This document shows, in pieces, positions 1-8,881 of a stretch of 64,000 nt of DNA (the first letter of the stretch is position 1; every line of letters starts with the position of its first letter). Under the pieces are notes generated by a model. It did not search any database. It saw only the letters and a list, made by a program, of their open reading frames with translations, and had not been told where the DNA came from. Both the position numbers and the translations under genes were made by a program. This stretch comes from Candidatus Cloacimonas acidaminovorans str. Evry (GTDB lineage: Bacteria; Cloacimonadota; Cloacimonadia; Cloacimonadales; Cloacimonadaceae): the NCBI RefSeq assembly GCF_000146065.2, contig NC_020449.1:1178001-1242000 (forward strand), written 5' to 3'.

Positions 1-500
1 ATCATAGCAATTAAAGCAAGCATAACTGCCCAAAATGCCTGAGAGCGTAATTCACTACCAACTTTAGGACCAACTTCATAAATTTCTTCTATCACTTCTT
101 TATTAAGGTCTCTTCCTTGAACATATTCGGGAAAATTTTGCTGAATGATTTCCAATAACTTAGTGCGGGTTTCGGTGGAAAGATCAGTTCCTTTGCCAAC
201 GCTTTTTATTTTAATCTGGAAAGTGGAATTAGCTGGATTGCCAATATAGGTTATCTCTGCTTCCGGAAAACCGTTTTTAGTAAGAACTGTGCGTAAATTC
301 TCAATAGGAACAGCAGGAACTTTAGGGTCTAATGCTTTCAAATTAACCGTGGCAGCTATTCCACTGGTAAAGTCAATACTCCAGTTCAAGCCCTTAAAAA
401 TTATTCCGCATAAGCTGATTAGTAACAAGGCAATGGAGATACCATAAAACCAGTAACGGCTCTTCACGAATTGGATATTAGGATTCTTTAGAATTCTCAT
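1..500 (-). CDS. secF: SecF, protein-export membrane subunit (partial, C-terminus beyond window)
   Basis: SecF partners SecD in the SecDF complex, which uses the proton or sodium gradient to pull secreted proteins out of the SecYEG channel on the outer face of the inner membrane. The first 166 codons are visible. They show a hydrophobic segment near residues 17-36, the SecF motif around residue 43 (IDFTSG, where most family members have IDFTGG), a periplasmic loop, and the start of the TM2 region. The ATG at 498-500 has an AAGGAG ribosome site 8 nt upstream. It follows the secD stop by 11 nt, so the two genes are co-transcribed. The identity is firm from family features and the secD neighbour; the rest of the gene lies beyond position 1. 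Confidence 0.95.
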   Translation of the reverse strand, partial: MRILKNPNIQFVKSRYWFYGISIALLLISLCGIIFKGLNWSIDFTSGIAATVNLKALDPKVPAVPIENLRTVLTKNGFPEAEITYIGNPANSTFQIKIKSVGKGTDLSTETRTKLLEIIQQNFPEYVQGRDLNKEVIEEIYEVGPKVGSELRSQAFWAVMLALIAM

Positions 501-511
501 TTTGTTACTCC

Positions 512-2098
512 TTACACACTCAGTTTTGTTCTTTTTCCGGTTAAAACTATATTATCCAATATAGATCGCACTACAACTATTGCCGTAAACATAGAACCCA
601 TAATACCAATAACTAAAGTCACGGCAAAACCGCGGATAGGACCTGTGCCAAGATAATAAAGGATTATTCCGGCAATAACGGTAGTCAGATTAGAATCCCA
701 AACCGTTACAAGGGCTCTTTTAAAACCGGCTTCAACTGCACTGCGGGGGGTTTTTCCCAAATCCAGTTCTTCTCTTATGCGTTCAAAAATAAGCACATTG
801 GCATCAACAGCCATACCGATAGTCAGAATAATACCGGCAATTCCAGGAAGAGTAAGAGTAGCACCAAAAGCAGTAAGCATTGCTAAAATAAAACCTACAT
901 TTAAGACCAATGCAATATCGGCAATAAAACCGCACAATTTGTAATAAATAATCATAAATAGGACAACAATTATCAAACCGATTAAACCTGCCATAGTTCC
1001 CTTACGAATGCTATCCGCACCTAAAGTAGCACCAATTATAGAAGTTGAAACCGGTTTTATAGGAGCAATCAAATTTCCGGTATTGAGCACAATTGCCAGT
1101 TCATTTGCTTCCGTAGCTGTAAATCTGCCTGTAATTTGAGCTCTGCCACCGGCAATTCTTTCCTGAATATTCGGTGCAGAATAAACAACTCCATCAAGAA
1201 CAATGGCTAAACGCTTTCCTACATTATCGGCAGTTACGCGTTCAAACTTTCTTGCCCCCTCTCGTTTCATTTCTATGGAAATATAGGGCTTATTGGCTAT
1301 CCTGGGATCGGTTGAAGTAGCAGAACCATATTCAACTTTTGCTTTAGCCAGGTCACCACCGGTAAGCTGAGCTGCAGAAGAAAGAACATAGAGGTTTCTA
1401 TCGGCACGGGGATTTTCCGTATCTGCCTTATCTAAAGCAAGCTGATAACCCATTGGCACCATTTGCGCAAAAAGAGTATCAGCCAGCAAATCCTGAATCA
1501 AACGCACATCACTGTATTGAACCTCAAAATCCATTTCTCCGGGACGAATCAGAGAACTGAAAATCCCTTCTCCGGTTTTCAAACTATCTGTAGATGTGGT
1601 ATCAGCCATTATACTTTTATCTTTCTTTGCCATTTCTGCCAAAACAGGAAATTTATCCAGATTACTGCTGATATTTCTATCAATTGTTTCTATTACTCGT
1701 TTGGCTTCATCTTGAGGAGCAACCAGTTTAAACTCCAGCATAGCTGTCTGTTTAATTAAATTTTCAGCTGCTTTATAATCCGAAACACCAGGTAATTGAA
1801 CCATTATCCTGTTTTCACCTAATTTCTGAATTGAAGGTTCAGCTACGCCAAACTGGTCAATTCGTTCACGAATAATTTTGATATTCTGTTCTACAGCATT
1901 TCGGGCATCTGCAGCTGAAAGCTCTGAAGTATCAACTTCCAAAAGTATCTGCATGCCTCCTCTAAGGTCCAAACCAAGCTTTAGATGATGCTTAGACCAC
2001 CAACTTGGCAAATTGGGAATTACCATAGGAGCCAAAAAAAATGCTGTTACGCAGAAAAATATGATTATGAATAGGCCACGCCAGGAAAACTTTTTCAT
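512..2098 (-). CDS. secD: SecD, protein-export membrane subunit
   Basis: SecD is the larger half of the SecDF export motor. The 528-aa protein has one N-terminal membrane segment (about residues 8-28), the SecD motif LGLDLRGG at 41-48, and a long periplasmic P1 region. Five further membrane helices lie between about 365 and 510. The conserved helix motif VDANVLIFERIREEL near residue 430 belongs to the proton-relay region of the RND-like fold. The start at 2096-2098 has an AGGGAG site upstream. secF follows on the same strand. The yajC gene often found upstream is absent; a divergent PpiD-like gene lies there instead, which suits a shared role in export and folding of envelope proteins. Confidence 0.97.
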   Translation of the reverse strand: MKKFSWRGLFIIIFFCVTAFFLAPMVIPNLPSWWSKHHLKLGLDLRGGMQILLEVDTSELSAADARNAVEQNIKIIRERIDQFGVAEPSIQKLGENRIMVQLPGVSDYKAAENLIKQTAMLEFKLVAPQDEAKRVIETIDRNISSNLDKFPVLAEMAKKDKSIMADTTSTDSLKTGEGIFSSLIRPGEMDFEVQYSDVRLIQDLLADTLFAQMVPMGYQLALDKADTENPRADRNLYVLSSAAQLTGGDLAKAKVEYGSATSTDPRIANKPYISIEMKREGARKFERVTADNVGKRLAIVLDGVVYSAPNIQERIAGGRAQITGRFTATEANELAIVLNTGNLIAPIKPVSTSIIGATLGADSIRKGTMAGLIGLIIVVLFMIIYYKLCGFIADIALVLNVGFILAMLTAFGATLTLPGIAGIILTIGMAVDANVLIFERIREELDLGKTPRSAVEAGFKRALVTVWDSNLTTVIAGIILYYLGTGPIRGFAVTLVIGIMGSMFTAIVVVRSILDNIVLTGKRTKLSV

Positions 2099-2220
2099 TG
2101 GCTTATGCTCCCTTTTACATTATTATATTCTCTAACAGTTTTACTTTCAGACCCAAAACTTGGATTAGCTCTTATTCGTCAAGAAAAATGTTTGCCTTTA
2201 TTACTCCAATGCACATTTTT

Positions 2221-2242
2221 AGGTTGATGTGGACATCAACCT
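2221..2242. repeat. Perfect 10-bp hairpin between secD and the PpiD-like gene
   Basis: AGGTTGATGT (2221-2230) is followed by GG and its exact reverse complement (2233-2242). A second, weaker inverted repeat (GAACGA... TCGTTC) follows at about 2250-2269. The same two arm sequences recur at 20921-20973 and 21038-21056, so this is a dispersed family and not a site specific to this promoter region. There is no T-tract, so a classical terminator is unlikely. Confidence 0.7.
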
Positions 2243-2363
2243 TCTGGATGAACGACATCCCTATCGTTCAGATAACAAGTATGAAAAAAATCCTTGTTAA
2301 AAAATGAAGTTTTAAAAAGGTGGCTTTTATATTAGTAATTTAACCTCTATAAGGAGTTTTAGA

Positions 2364-4151
2364 ATGCTGGATCAGCTGAGAAAGAAACAGAAGGTAGTTA
2401 TTTATATTGTAGCTATCGTATTCATTCTGGGTATGGCTGCTGTTGGAATTGGAGAATTATTATCCCCGAAACCATATCTGGGAAAAGTGAATGGCACCAA
2501 AATAACCTACGAGATGTATCAGCAAAAGATACAAGAAATTTATGAGCGCTATGCTGAAATGTATAAAGATCAGCCCATAGATGAAAATATGCGCAGAAAC
2601 ATTGAAAATCAGGCATGGGAAACATTGGTAAACGATATTCTTTGGCAGCAGCAGATTAAGAAACACAAAATCAAAATTACGGAAGATGATGTTTTAACCG
2701 AAATGCAAAATAACCCACCACAAGAATTGATGCAAAACGAATCCCTGCAAACCAACGGCAGATTTGATAAATCCAAATATCTTTCTGCTCTGAAAAATAA
2801 CCCTCAATTTTTTGCCGCAATGGAAGAATATGTTCGGGGATATCTGCCCCGTCAAAAACTGCAGGAAAAAATTAAAGCCCAAGCAGGAATCACTATAGAC
2901 AGCTTAAAAGCTCAATATGCCAAAGAAACTGATAGCATTTCCGGAAAATTTATCTGGTTTGAACCCAATAAATCCGACCCTGTAACCGTTACTGATGCTG
3001 AAATAAAGGCATATTACGATAAAAATAGAGAGACCGAATATAAAAAAGGTCCCGCTTCCCGCATTAAATATCTTGCCTTTGAAGAAAAGCCCTCCGATAA
3101 AGATTATGCCTCAGTTAAACTTTTAGCTGAGGAACTTTATAATCGCGCTCGTAGAGGAGAGGATTTTGCTACCCTGGCTAAAGAATATTCGGATGATCCT
3201 GGTTCTAAAGATAATGGCGGTTCATTAGGTGTTTTTGGTAAAGGACAAATGGTTCCTGAATTTGAACAAGTAGCCTTTGCTTTAAAAGTTGGAGAAATCA
3301 GCAAGCCCGTTAAAACAAGTTTCGGTTGGCATATTATCCGTTGTGACAGCATTGCTACAATTACCAAAGATAATCCTCAAATCAAAGCAAGTCATATACT
3401 ATTGATAGTTGAAGCATCCGATGAAACCAAAAATGCTATTCTGGATAAAGCTGAATCTGCTGCCAAGTTAATTAAGAAAAAAGGAATTGATGCCGCCGCC
3501 AAAGAATTGGGAGTTGAAGTTCAGGAAACGGATTGGGTGCCTCATGATCAAGAATATATTCCCGGCATTGGTAATAACGGAGCTTTGTTACAATTTATGC
3601 GTAAAGGTAAAGAAAAAGCAATATCCGATGTAATTACCGATCAACAAAACCGCAAAATCGTTGCCGTGTTAACAGATAACAAAAAGGTCTATTATGAGGA
3701 CTTTGAAAAGGTTAAGCTACGCATCAAATATCAGCTGGAAAAAGAAAAGAAAGTTGCCAATGTAAAGAAAAAAGCAGAAGAATTCGTTGCCAAATACCCT
3801 TCCAGCGAATATTTCTCCGCCGCTGCCAAGGAGGGATGGCAAATAATTGAATTAAACAATCATAAAAGAGAGCAAAGCGTTCCTAATGTAGGACTTTGCG
3901 AGGAATTTACCAATGCAGCTTTAGCTTTGGAAGCAGGACAAACCAGCGGACTTATTCATACCAAAGAAGGAAGTTTCATAATCAGTTGCACGGAAAGAAT
4001 TAAGCCCGATTTCAATGCCTTCGCCAAAGATAAGGAGAGACAGGAACAAATTCGTAAAACTTTGGAAGATGCTGCTTGGAACCGTTGGTATGACCAAATG
4101 CGCAAGTCGGCTAAAATAATTGATAACCGCGCAAAATACGGTATTATATAA
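2364..4151 (+). CDS. PpiD/SurA-type peptidyl-prolyl isomerase, membrane-anchored
   Basis: This is a periplasmic folding chaperone/isomerase tethered to the inner membrane. The 595-aa protein has a single N-terminal membrane helix (about residues 12-32), then a SurA/PpiD N-terminal chaperone region. A parvulin rotamase domain spans about residues 228-328, with the typical stretches [32 protein letters not shown] and [13 protein letters not shown] second, degenerate parvulin-like segment begins with ASHILL near residue 344. The ATG at 2364 has AAGGAG at 2351-2356. It is divergent from secDF and its stop codon abuts the start of the following mutase gene. The PpiD-like architecture is clear. Whether it associates with SecYEG as E. 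coli PpiD does is inference from the neighbouring secDF genes. Confidence 0.88.
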   Translation: MLDQLRKKQKVVIYIVAIVFILGMAAVGIGELLSPKPYLGKVNGTKITYEMYQQKIQEIYERYAEMYKDQPIDENMRRNIENQAWETLVNDILWQQQIKKHKIKITEDDVLTEMQNNPPQELMQNESLQTNGRFDKSKYLSALKNNPQFFAAMEEYVRGYLPRQKLQEKIKAQAGITIDSLKAQYAKETDSISGKFIWFEPNKSDPVTVTDAEIKAYYDKNRETEYKKGPASRIKYLAFEEKPSDKDYASVKLLAEELYNRARRGEDFATLAKEYSDDPGSKDNGGSLGVFGKGQMVPEFEQVAFALKVGEISKPVKTSFGWHIIRCDSIATITKDNPQIKASHILLIVEASDETKNAILDKAESAAKLIKKKGIDAAAKELGVEVQETDWVPHDQEYIPGIGNNGALLQFMRKGKEKAISDVITDQQNRKIVAVLTDNKKVYYEDFEKVKLRIKYQLEKEKKVANVKKKAEEFVAKYPSSEYFSAAAKEGWQIIELNNHKREQSVPNVGLCEEFTNAALALEAGQTSGLIHTKEGSFIISCTERIKPDFNAFAKDKERQEQIRKTLEDAAWNRWYDQMRKSAKIIDNRAKYGII

Positions 4152-5555
4152 ATGAACAAATTAATGACTGGTGTTAGTGGTGTTAGGGGTGTCTTTGCGG
4201 ACACCCTTAATCCTATTATAGCAATAAAATATGCAGCTCATTTTGCAATTCTGCAGAAACAAAGCTATCCTGAACGGAAACCGGAGATTATTGTGGGAAG
4301 AGATAGTCGCACAACCGGCAAAGCAATGTTGCACAGTATAATTTCTGCCCTAATAAGTGTAGGTTGTGATGTAACGGATTTGGGCATTGTTTCCACTCCT
4401 ACTCTCCTATTGAAAGTTCAGGAATCAGATGCCATTGGAGGTATAGCCATCACTGCATCACATAATCCACCGGAGTGGAATGCAATGAAATTTGTAGATG
4501 CAGATGGAATGTTCTTAAGTCCTGAAAAGGCGGATAAATTCCTGTCCTCGGTAGAAGAAGATATTCCCTGGGCAAAGTGGAAAGCAATGGGAGAATTAAA
4601 AATAGATAATACTGCCATACAAGAACATATAGCCAAAATTTTAAACATTCCCTATTTGAACATTGAACAAATCCGTTCCCGTCAATTTAAAGTGGTTCTG
4701 GATTCCGTAAACGGCGCTGGTGGTTTGATTTCCCCACTTTTACTAAAAGAACTTGGCTGCACTGTTTATGAAATAAATAGCGAGCCCAACGGGATTTTTG
4801 CCCACATAGCAGAACCCTTGAAGGAAAATTTAGGTCAGTTGGAAGAAACTGTTAGCTTTTTTAAAGCGGATATAGGTTTTGCTACAGACCCCGATGTTGA
4901 CCGCCTGGCAATTGTTTCCGAAGAAGGAAAATGCATCGGAGAAGAATTGAGCGTTGCCTTAGCCGAGCTTTTTGTGCTTCCCAAAAAGAAGGGAGATATC
5001 GTAGTAAATCTTAGCAGTTCAATGCTTTCAGATGATATTGCCAAAAGCTTTGGCGTGCAAGTTCAGCGGACAAAAGTCGGCGAAATAAATGTCGGAAAAA
5101 AAATGCAGGAAATAAATTCTCCTATCGGGGGTGAGGGAAATGGCGGAATTATCTGTCCTGATGTACATTACACCCGTGATGCCATTGCCGGAATGGCTCT
5201 GATTTTAGGTTTGCTTGCGGAATCAAATAAACCGCTTTCCGCTATTGTTGATAGCTTGCCAAAGTATTATTTTGCCAAGGATAAAATAACGGTGGATGCC
5301 TCATTGATGGAGACATTGATGAATAATGCTCCCTCTTTCTTTCAAAACTATCAACTGGATACTCGGGATGGAATTAAAGCAATTGGAGAGAAACACTTTA
5401 TCCATATTCGCAAATCAGGAACCGAACCCATTATCCGTATTTATGTGGAAAGCGATTCCCCGGAAAAATCCCGTGAACTCTGTGAGAAAGTGAAAACAAT
5501 GCTTGGAGAAATTAATACCTTGAAAGACAGTGATAACGAAGCAAGAAAAAAGTGA
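4152..5555 (+). CDS. glmM: Phosphoglucosamine mutase / phosphomannomutase family enzyme
   Basis: This is an alpha-D-phosphohexomutase that moves phosphate between C6 and C1 of a hexose. The likeliest role is glucosamine-6-P to glucosamine-1-P for UDP-GlcNAc synthesis. The 467-aa protein has the active-site serine in ITASHNPPEWN (Ser103), the Mg-binding loop DPDVDRLA near residue 247, the sugar-binding GEGNGG near 327, and the phosphate-binding RKSGTEPIIRIYVES near 424. The N-terminus (GVSGVRG) resembles the archaeal-type GlmM/phosphomannomutase branch more than E. coli GlmM, so phosphomannomutase activity cannot be excluded. The ATG directly follows the upstream stop codon with no gap, indicating translational coupling to the isomerase gene. 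Confidence 0.88.
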   Translation: MNKLMTGVSGVRGVFADTLNPIIAIKYAAHFAILQKQSYPERKPEIIVGRDSRTTGKAMLHSIISALISVGCDVTDLGIVSTPTLLLKVQESDAIGGIAITASHNPPEWNAMKFVDADGMFLSPEKADKFLSSVEEDIPWAKWKAMGELKIDNTAIQEHIAKILNIPYLNIEQIRSRQFKVVLDSVNGAGGLISPLLLKELGCTVYEINSEPNGIFAHIAEPLKENLGQLEETVSFFKADIGFATDPDVDRLAIVSEEGKCIGEELSVALAELFVLPKKKGDIVVNLSSSMLSDDIAKSFGVQVQRTKVGEINVGKKMQEINSPIGGEGNGGIICPDVHYTRDAIAGMALILGLLAESNKPLSAIVDSLPKYYFAKDKITVDASLMETLMNNAPSFFQNYQLDTRDGIKAIGEKHFIHIRKSGTEPIIRIYVESDSPEKSRELCEKVKTMLGEINTLKDSDNEARKK

Positions 5556-5751
5556 ATAACTAATAGCAAACAACCCAAAAGTATAATTAACCACAGCGAT
5601 TTGCTGATCTAAACCCTATTTTATTCCAAATAATCAAGTTGAAATAATGTTCAATATGGTTTCCACATTGGAGAAGCAATTATTCTTTTGCAGAAACAAC
5701 ATTGACTTTTCAATTTAAGACAATTTTCACTATCCTTACTTAGCTTAAAGC

Positions 5752-5810
5752 GTTAATCAAGCGTTAATCTAACCTTAATCAAGCGTTAATAATTAACGCT
5801 TGATTAAGGT
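5752..5810. repeat. 11-nt unit array ending in its own mirror image (copy 1)
   Basis: Three consecutive 11-nt units start at 5752, 5763 and 5774 (GTTAATCAAGC, GTTAATCTAAC, CTTAATCAAGC). The last unit and a half then runs into its reverse complement: ACCTTAATCAAGCGTTAAT (5772-5790), one base, and ATTAACGCTTGATTAAGGT (5792-5810), a perfect 19-bp palindrome with a 1-nt centre. The same architecture with unrelated unit sequences occurs at 17250-17303 and 46483-46537. Confidence 0.85.
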
Positions 5811-5870
5811 ATGATACACCCAAGATTGATGCTTTCCAGAAAGGACAAAAAAACGCTTTAAAATTACTTG

Positions 5871-5995
5871 CGGAGGAAAGGCGTCCCCTGGTTACACACT
5901 TACATTTCTTTTTCTCTTTATTAAAAAAATATCTCGGTGTTTTCGGTGGCTAAAAAAGCAGAGGAACGGCGTCCTCCGGATATACACTTACATTT
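5871..5995. repeat. Two decayed copies of the CGGAGGAC hairpin family
   Basis: 5871-5906 (CGGAGGAAAGGCGTCCCCTG then TTACACACTTACATTT) and 5961-5995 (GAGGAACGGCGTCCTCCGGA then TATACACTTACATTT) match each other and the intact hairpin at 21065-21100. Both keep the GGAGGA / CGTCC arms and the TACACACTT tail, which supports one dispersed family at different stages of decay. Confidence 0.6.
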
Positions 5996-6011
5996 TTCTT
6001 AAATGAAAAAA

Positions 6012-6038
6012 TCTGTGTTATCTGTGTTATCTGTGAGA
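6012..6038. repeat. Three-unit 9-nt tandem repeat TCTGTGTTA
   Basis: The units are TCTGTGTTA (6012-6020), TCTGTGTTA (6021-6029) and TCTGTGAGA (6030-6038). A related two-unit array TCTCGGTGT/TTTCGGTGG lies at 5932-5949. The unit length of 9 nt is shared with arrays at 22641, 46809, 57967 and 58034. Confidence 0.75.
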
Positions 6039-6047
6039 GCCAAAACC

Positions 6048-8210
6048 CTATCTGCGGGAGAAGAAAAAGATATCAAAATCATAGCCGATACTTAAGAAAC
6101 TATGCACTTTCTTATCCTTATTCAAAGAAACATATAGTTTGGTAGGTAAAATAGAATTTTTATAACCCAATCCTAAATATCCGCAATATTCCCAATCCTC
6201 AGCATTACTCCAAACATCCTTTTCGGAATAGCGCATACCTTGAAATCCGGCATCAATAAAATAGCGGTTTTTAGGCAATGAAGAAAACCCAAATGATAAA
6301 ATTTGATAGTGGGGAGCACTAACTTCATATCTGGAATATCCCATAAAGCCATCTGTGCCACTGATTATAAAAGGATCAAGTATATCGTGTTCCGTAGAAT
6401 TTAAATAACTGCCATAATAGATTGAGGAATGGACACTGAAAATATTTCTAACAGGAACATAAAACTCTGCCCTACCTTGAAAACAGCTATAAATAAAATC
6501 ACTAATTTCACTATAGCGAGCAAAATTGAACTTTCCGAAAACCCTGGCTCCGGAGGTCGGAAAAATAAAATCATCCAAACTCTCGTGATAACCCTTTATA
6601 CCAAAACCGCTAACTACCGAACTTTCAGGTAATAATGGGGTTTGGGAAATATCGCTGTGAAGATTTGTTTGATCCGTATAAACAAAAAATTCCGCAATAG
6701 CAAGGTCTTTAGCAAAAACTCCTACTCCTGAATTGATACCGAATTCCGTAGATTTAAAGCTATTGATTTTATGGTGCTCGCTATAATCATAGATGGTTTT
6801 TTCGCCTACATAAGGGAAAAGACGATAATAGGCACCCCACTCTTCACCGAAGTTTTTCACATAATCAACATTTAACTCATTTCTTCCGCCCAGTTTTAAT
6901 TCTGCCAAAAGGCGGGAATTTTTGAGCAGATAGTTATTTAGAGAAAGAACAAGTCCTGCCATCAGCTTTTCTTCGCTATTGTAAACTAAGTTTACAGCTA
7001 GTTGTTTACGTTCCCGTTCTTTCACATAGATATAGAGATCATATTGATTGTCTTGTTTTTTTTGGAGAACCGGATAGATGGTCTTAAAAAGTTGTGAATT
7101 CCAAGCATTAATACAAGAATTAGCAATTTCTTCACTGCTATAGGTTTTCCCTGTTTCCAAACCCACATATTCTCTTACTTTGGAAGGACTGATATTTTTA
7201 TTTCCCTGAACATTGATTTGAGTTATATAAAAACTATTCAGCTCCTTGTCAAAGGTAGTTATTTTCGGACTGGAGGAATAAAATTCATTCTTAAAAGCCC
7301 TTATTTGATCAATCATTTGTCTGGCAGATTCCTCTCCGGCAGCAATAATATCCTGCAAATGTTGATAATCGGTAGAAACAAATTGCGTAAGTTCCGGTTC
7401 AATCAGCAGGTCACATTCATCCAAATGTTCTTTCAGATTGCGAGTTATACCGATATTAATGGTCTGGTCTAATATTTCTACCAGGTTATTAATTCTTTCC
7501 TCATCGCGCAAGGTAGAATTAACTTTTATACCCAGAACCTTATCCGCTCCCATTTGGTGTAAAAGGTCAATAGGCATATTTTGGGAAACCCCGCCATCTA
7601 TGTAATAGTGACCATTCAGTTCAAAGGGCTCAAACAAACTTGGAATGGATATAGAAGCACGCAATGCCTGAAGTAAAGACCCTTCTGTAAAAGAAACAGC
7701 TTCGCCGGTTAATAAATCAGTTGCATTACAGATAAAAGGAATAGGCAGTTCATTAAAATTCTGAATTTGAGAAGCGGATGCGGTTAATTTAAATAGTTCC
7801 AGATTAAGATTATTACCTACATAAACGGAAGAAGGGAGTTGCGGAACCCAGGATTCATTAAGTTCAAAAACAGCATTTCCATAAGGTGCCCAGCGTTTTT
7901 GTCCGATATAAAGGTCTTTTCTTTGATGTGTATCCCGCGTCAATTCATTCCAATTCAATTTCAGACACATTTCTTCCAATTCGGTAGCAGAATAACCCAT
8001 TGCATAAAGAGCTCCAATAATAGCTCCAATACTGGTTCCAGCTATATAATCTGGATGAATGCCTTCTTCTTCCAAAACCTTTAAAACACCAATATGGGCA
8101 AAACCTCTTGCTCCACCTCCACTTAAGGCATAGCCAAGTTTTTCGGCAGTTAAGCTATTCAAAAGGAAGATGAATAACAGTAGGATAAGTGACTTCTTCA
8201 CAGTGTTCAT
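6048..8210 (-). CDS. Patatin-like phospholipase with POTRA and outer-membrane barrel (PlpD/BamA-type)
   Basis: This is probably an outer-membrane or surface-exposed lipid acyl hydrolase. The 720-aa protein has a signal peptide (about residues 1-22), then a patatin domain with oxyanion loop GGGARG (31-36), nucleophile Ser60 in GTSIG, and the catalytic aspartate in DGG near 205. Both halves of the Ser-Asp dyad are present, so activity is expected. Around residues 325-385 lies a POTRA-like segment (ITQINVQGNKNISPSKVREY). The remaining ~330 residues are beta-rich like the BamA/Omp85 barrel. This order (signal, patatin, POTRA, barrel) is that of type Vd autotransporters. Whether the patatin domain is released is not evident. 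The barrel end lacks the usual terminal Phe (ends FFFSRR). Confidence 0.88.
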   Translation of the reverse strand: MNTVKKSLILLLFIFLLNSLTAEKLGYALSGGGARGFAHIGVLKVLEEEGIHPDYIAGTSIGAIIGALYAMGYSATELEEMCLKLNWNELTRDTHQRKDLYIGQKRWAPYGNAVFELNESWVPQLPSSVYVGNNLNLELFKLTASASQIQNFNELPIPFICNATDLLTGEAVSFTEGSLLQALRASISIPSLFEPFELNGHYYIDGGVSQNMPIDLLHQMGADKVLGIKVNSTLRDEERINNLVEILDQTINIGITRNLKEHLDECDLLIEPELTQFVSTDYQHLQDIIAAGEESARQMIDQIRAFKNEFYSSSPKITTFDKELNSFYITQINVQGNKNISPSKVREYVGLETGKTYSSEEIANSCINAWNSQLFKTIYPVLQKKQDNQYDLYIYVKERERKQLAVNLVYNSEEKLMAGLVLSLNNYLLKNSRLLAELKLGGRNELNVDYVKNFGEEWGAYYRLFPYVGEKTIYDYSEHHKINSFKSTEFGINSGVGVFAKDLAIAEFFVYTDQTNLHSDISQTPLLPESSVVSGFGIKGYHESLDDFIFPTSGARVFGKFNFARYSEISDFIYSCFQGRAEFYVPVRNIFSVHSSIYYGSYLNSTEHDILDPFIISGTDGFMGYSRYEVSAPHYQILSFGFSSLPKNRYFIDAGFQGMRYSEKDVWSNAEDWEYCGYLGLGYKNSILPTKLYVSLNKDKKVHSFLSIGYDFDIFFFSRR

Positions 8211-8326
8211 AACAATTATAAGTTACATATTCCTTTGTCCTGCCTGCGCAAGTAGGAATCCATAAATCCACCTAAGAATGAACATAATAACTGCATTTGT
8301 TCAATGAAAACCATATCGGTTAGGCA

Positions 8327-8863
8327 TTAAAATGTTTCTTTTTCCGTCTCAGCATGTTCAGTTGTTGCTTTTGGGGGTGGTGCATATTTATATTCCAGGC
8401 GTCCAAAAACCACATTTGACTCTATATCAATAGGTTTTCCCTGGAGTTCAGGTCTTTTGGAAGGAAGAATAGTTGAGCCAAAAACAGATGTAGGATTAAT
8501 ATTGAAGGCAATGCTATCCGGTAGGATAACTGTTCCCGAACCGAAAACCACATTAATCTCTACATCTTTTGCATCGGCAGGAAGATCAGTGAGGTCAATT
8601 ATGCCTGAGGAAAAGATGATATTATATTCGTTGCGGGAACTGCTATAGTTAATAGTACTTTCTCTGGAATAATGTTTTGGCTTATTATATTTATGCGTTT
8701 TAATACCGAAGAGTAGTTTAATACCAAACATAATGATAATAATGGCAATAAACACTCTCACCAAAGGAATATGAAGGTTAAATCCTTTCAAAAAAATGGA
8801 TAATCCCAAAAGGATTATCAGTAAACCCCAAAAGATATTGCCAAAAATAAAATCCATTTTCAT
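8327..8863 (-). CDS. LiaF-like membrane protein with toast-rack-type C-terminal domain
   Basis: The function is unproven; the family includes LiaF-like proteins that sense or modulate envelope stress. The 178-aa protein has two membrane helices (about residues 8-27 and 33-52), a basic linker, then a beta-repeat domain. That domain (about residues 75-160) carries three glycine-containing turns of the type IIFSSGIIDL, VVFGSGTVILP and NVVFGRLEY, typical of the LiaF C-terminal beta-helix. No LiaRS-like two-component pair is adjacent, so LiaF signalling is not supported here. It sits between the patatin gene and purL on the same strand. An AAGGATAAGGA site precedes the ATG. Confidence 0.7.
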   Translation of the reverse strand: MKMDFIFGNIFWGLLIILLGLSIFLKGFNLHIPLVRVFIAIIIIMFGIKLLFGIKTHKYNKPKHYSRESTINYSSSRNEYNIIFSSGIIDLTDLPADAKDVEINVVFGSGTVILPDSIAFNINPTSVFGSTILPSKRPELQGKPIDIESNVVFGRLEYKYAPPPKATTEHAETEKETF

Positions 8864-8881
8864 TTCCTTATCCTTTTTATT

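Larger units (their letters stand above)
5556..6047. other. Convergent intergenic region filled with repeats, no gene seen
   Basis: The stretch lies between the ends of the mutase and patatin genes. I see no credible reading frame. It holds the 11-nt mirrored array (5752-5810), two decayed copies of the GAGGA..CGTCCTCCGG..TACACACTTACATTT hairpin family (5871-5906 and 5961-5995), a two-unit 9-nt repeat TCTCGGTGT/TTTCGGTGG (5932-5949), and a three-unit TCTGTGTTA repeat (6012-6038). Repeats make up roughly a third of the region. Confidence 0.7.

Noticed and set aside
2098-2307. A 69-aa plus-strand frame in the secD/PpiD spacer
   Set aside because: It runs through the hairpin repeats and shows no ribosome site or family features; the composition looks non-coding.
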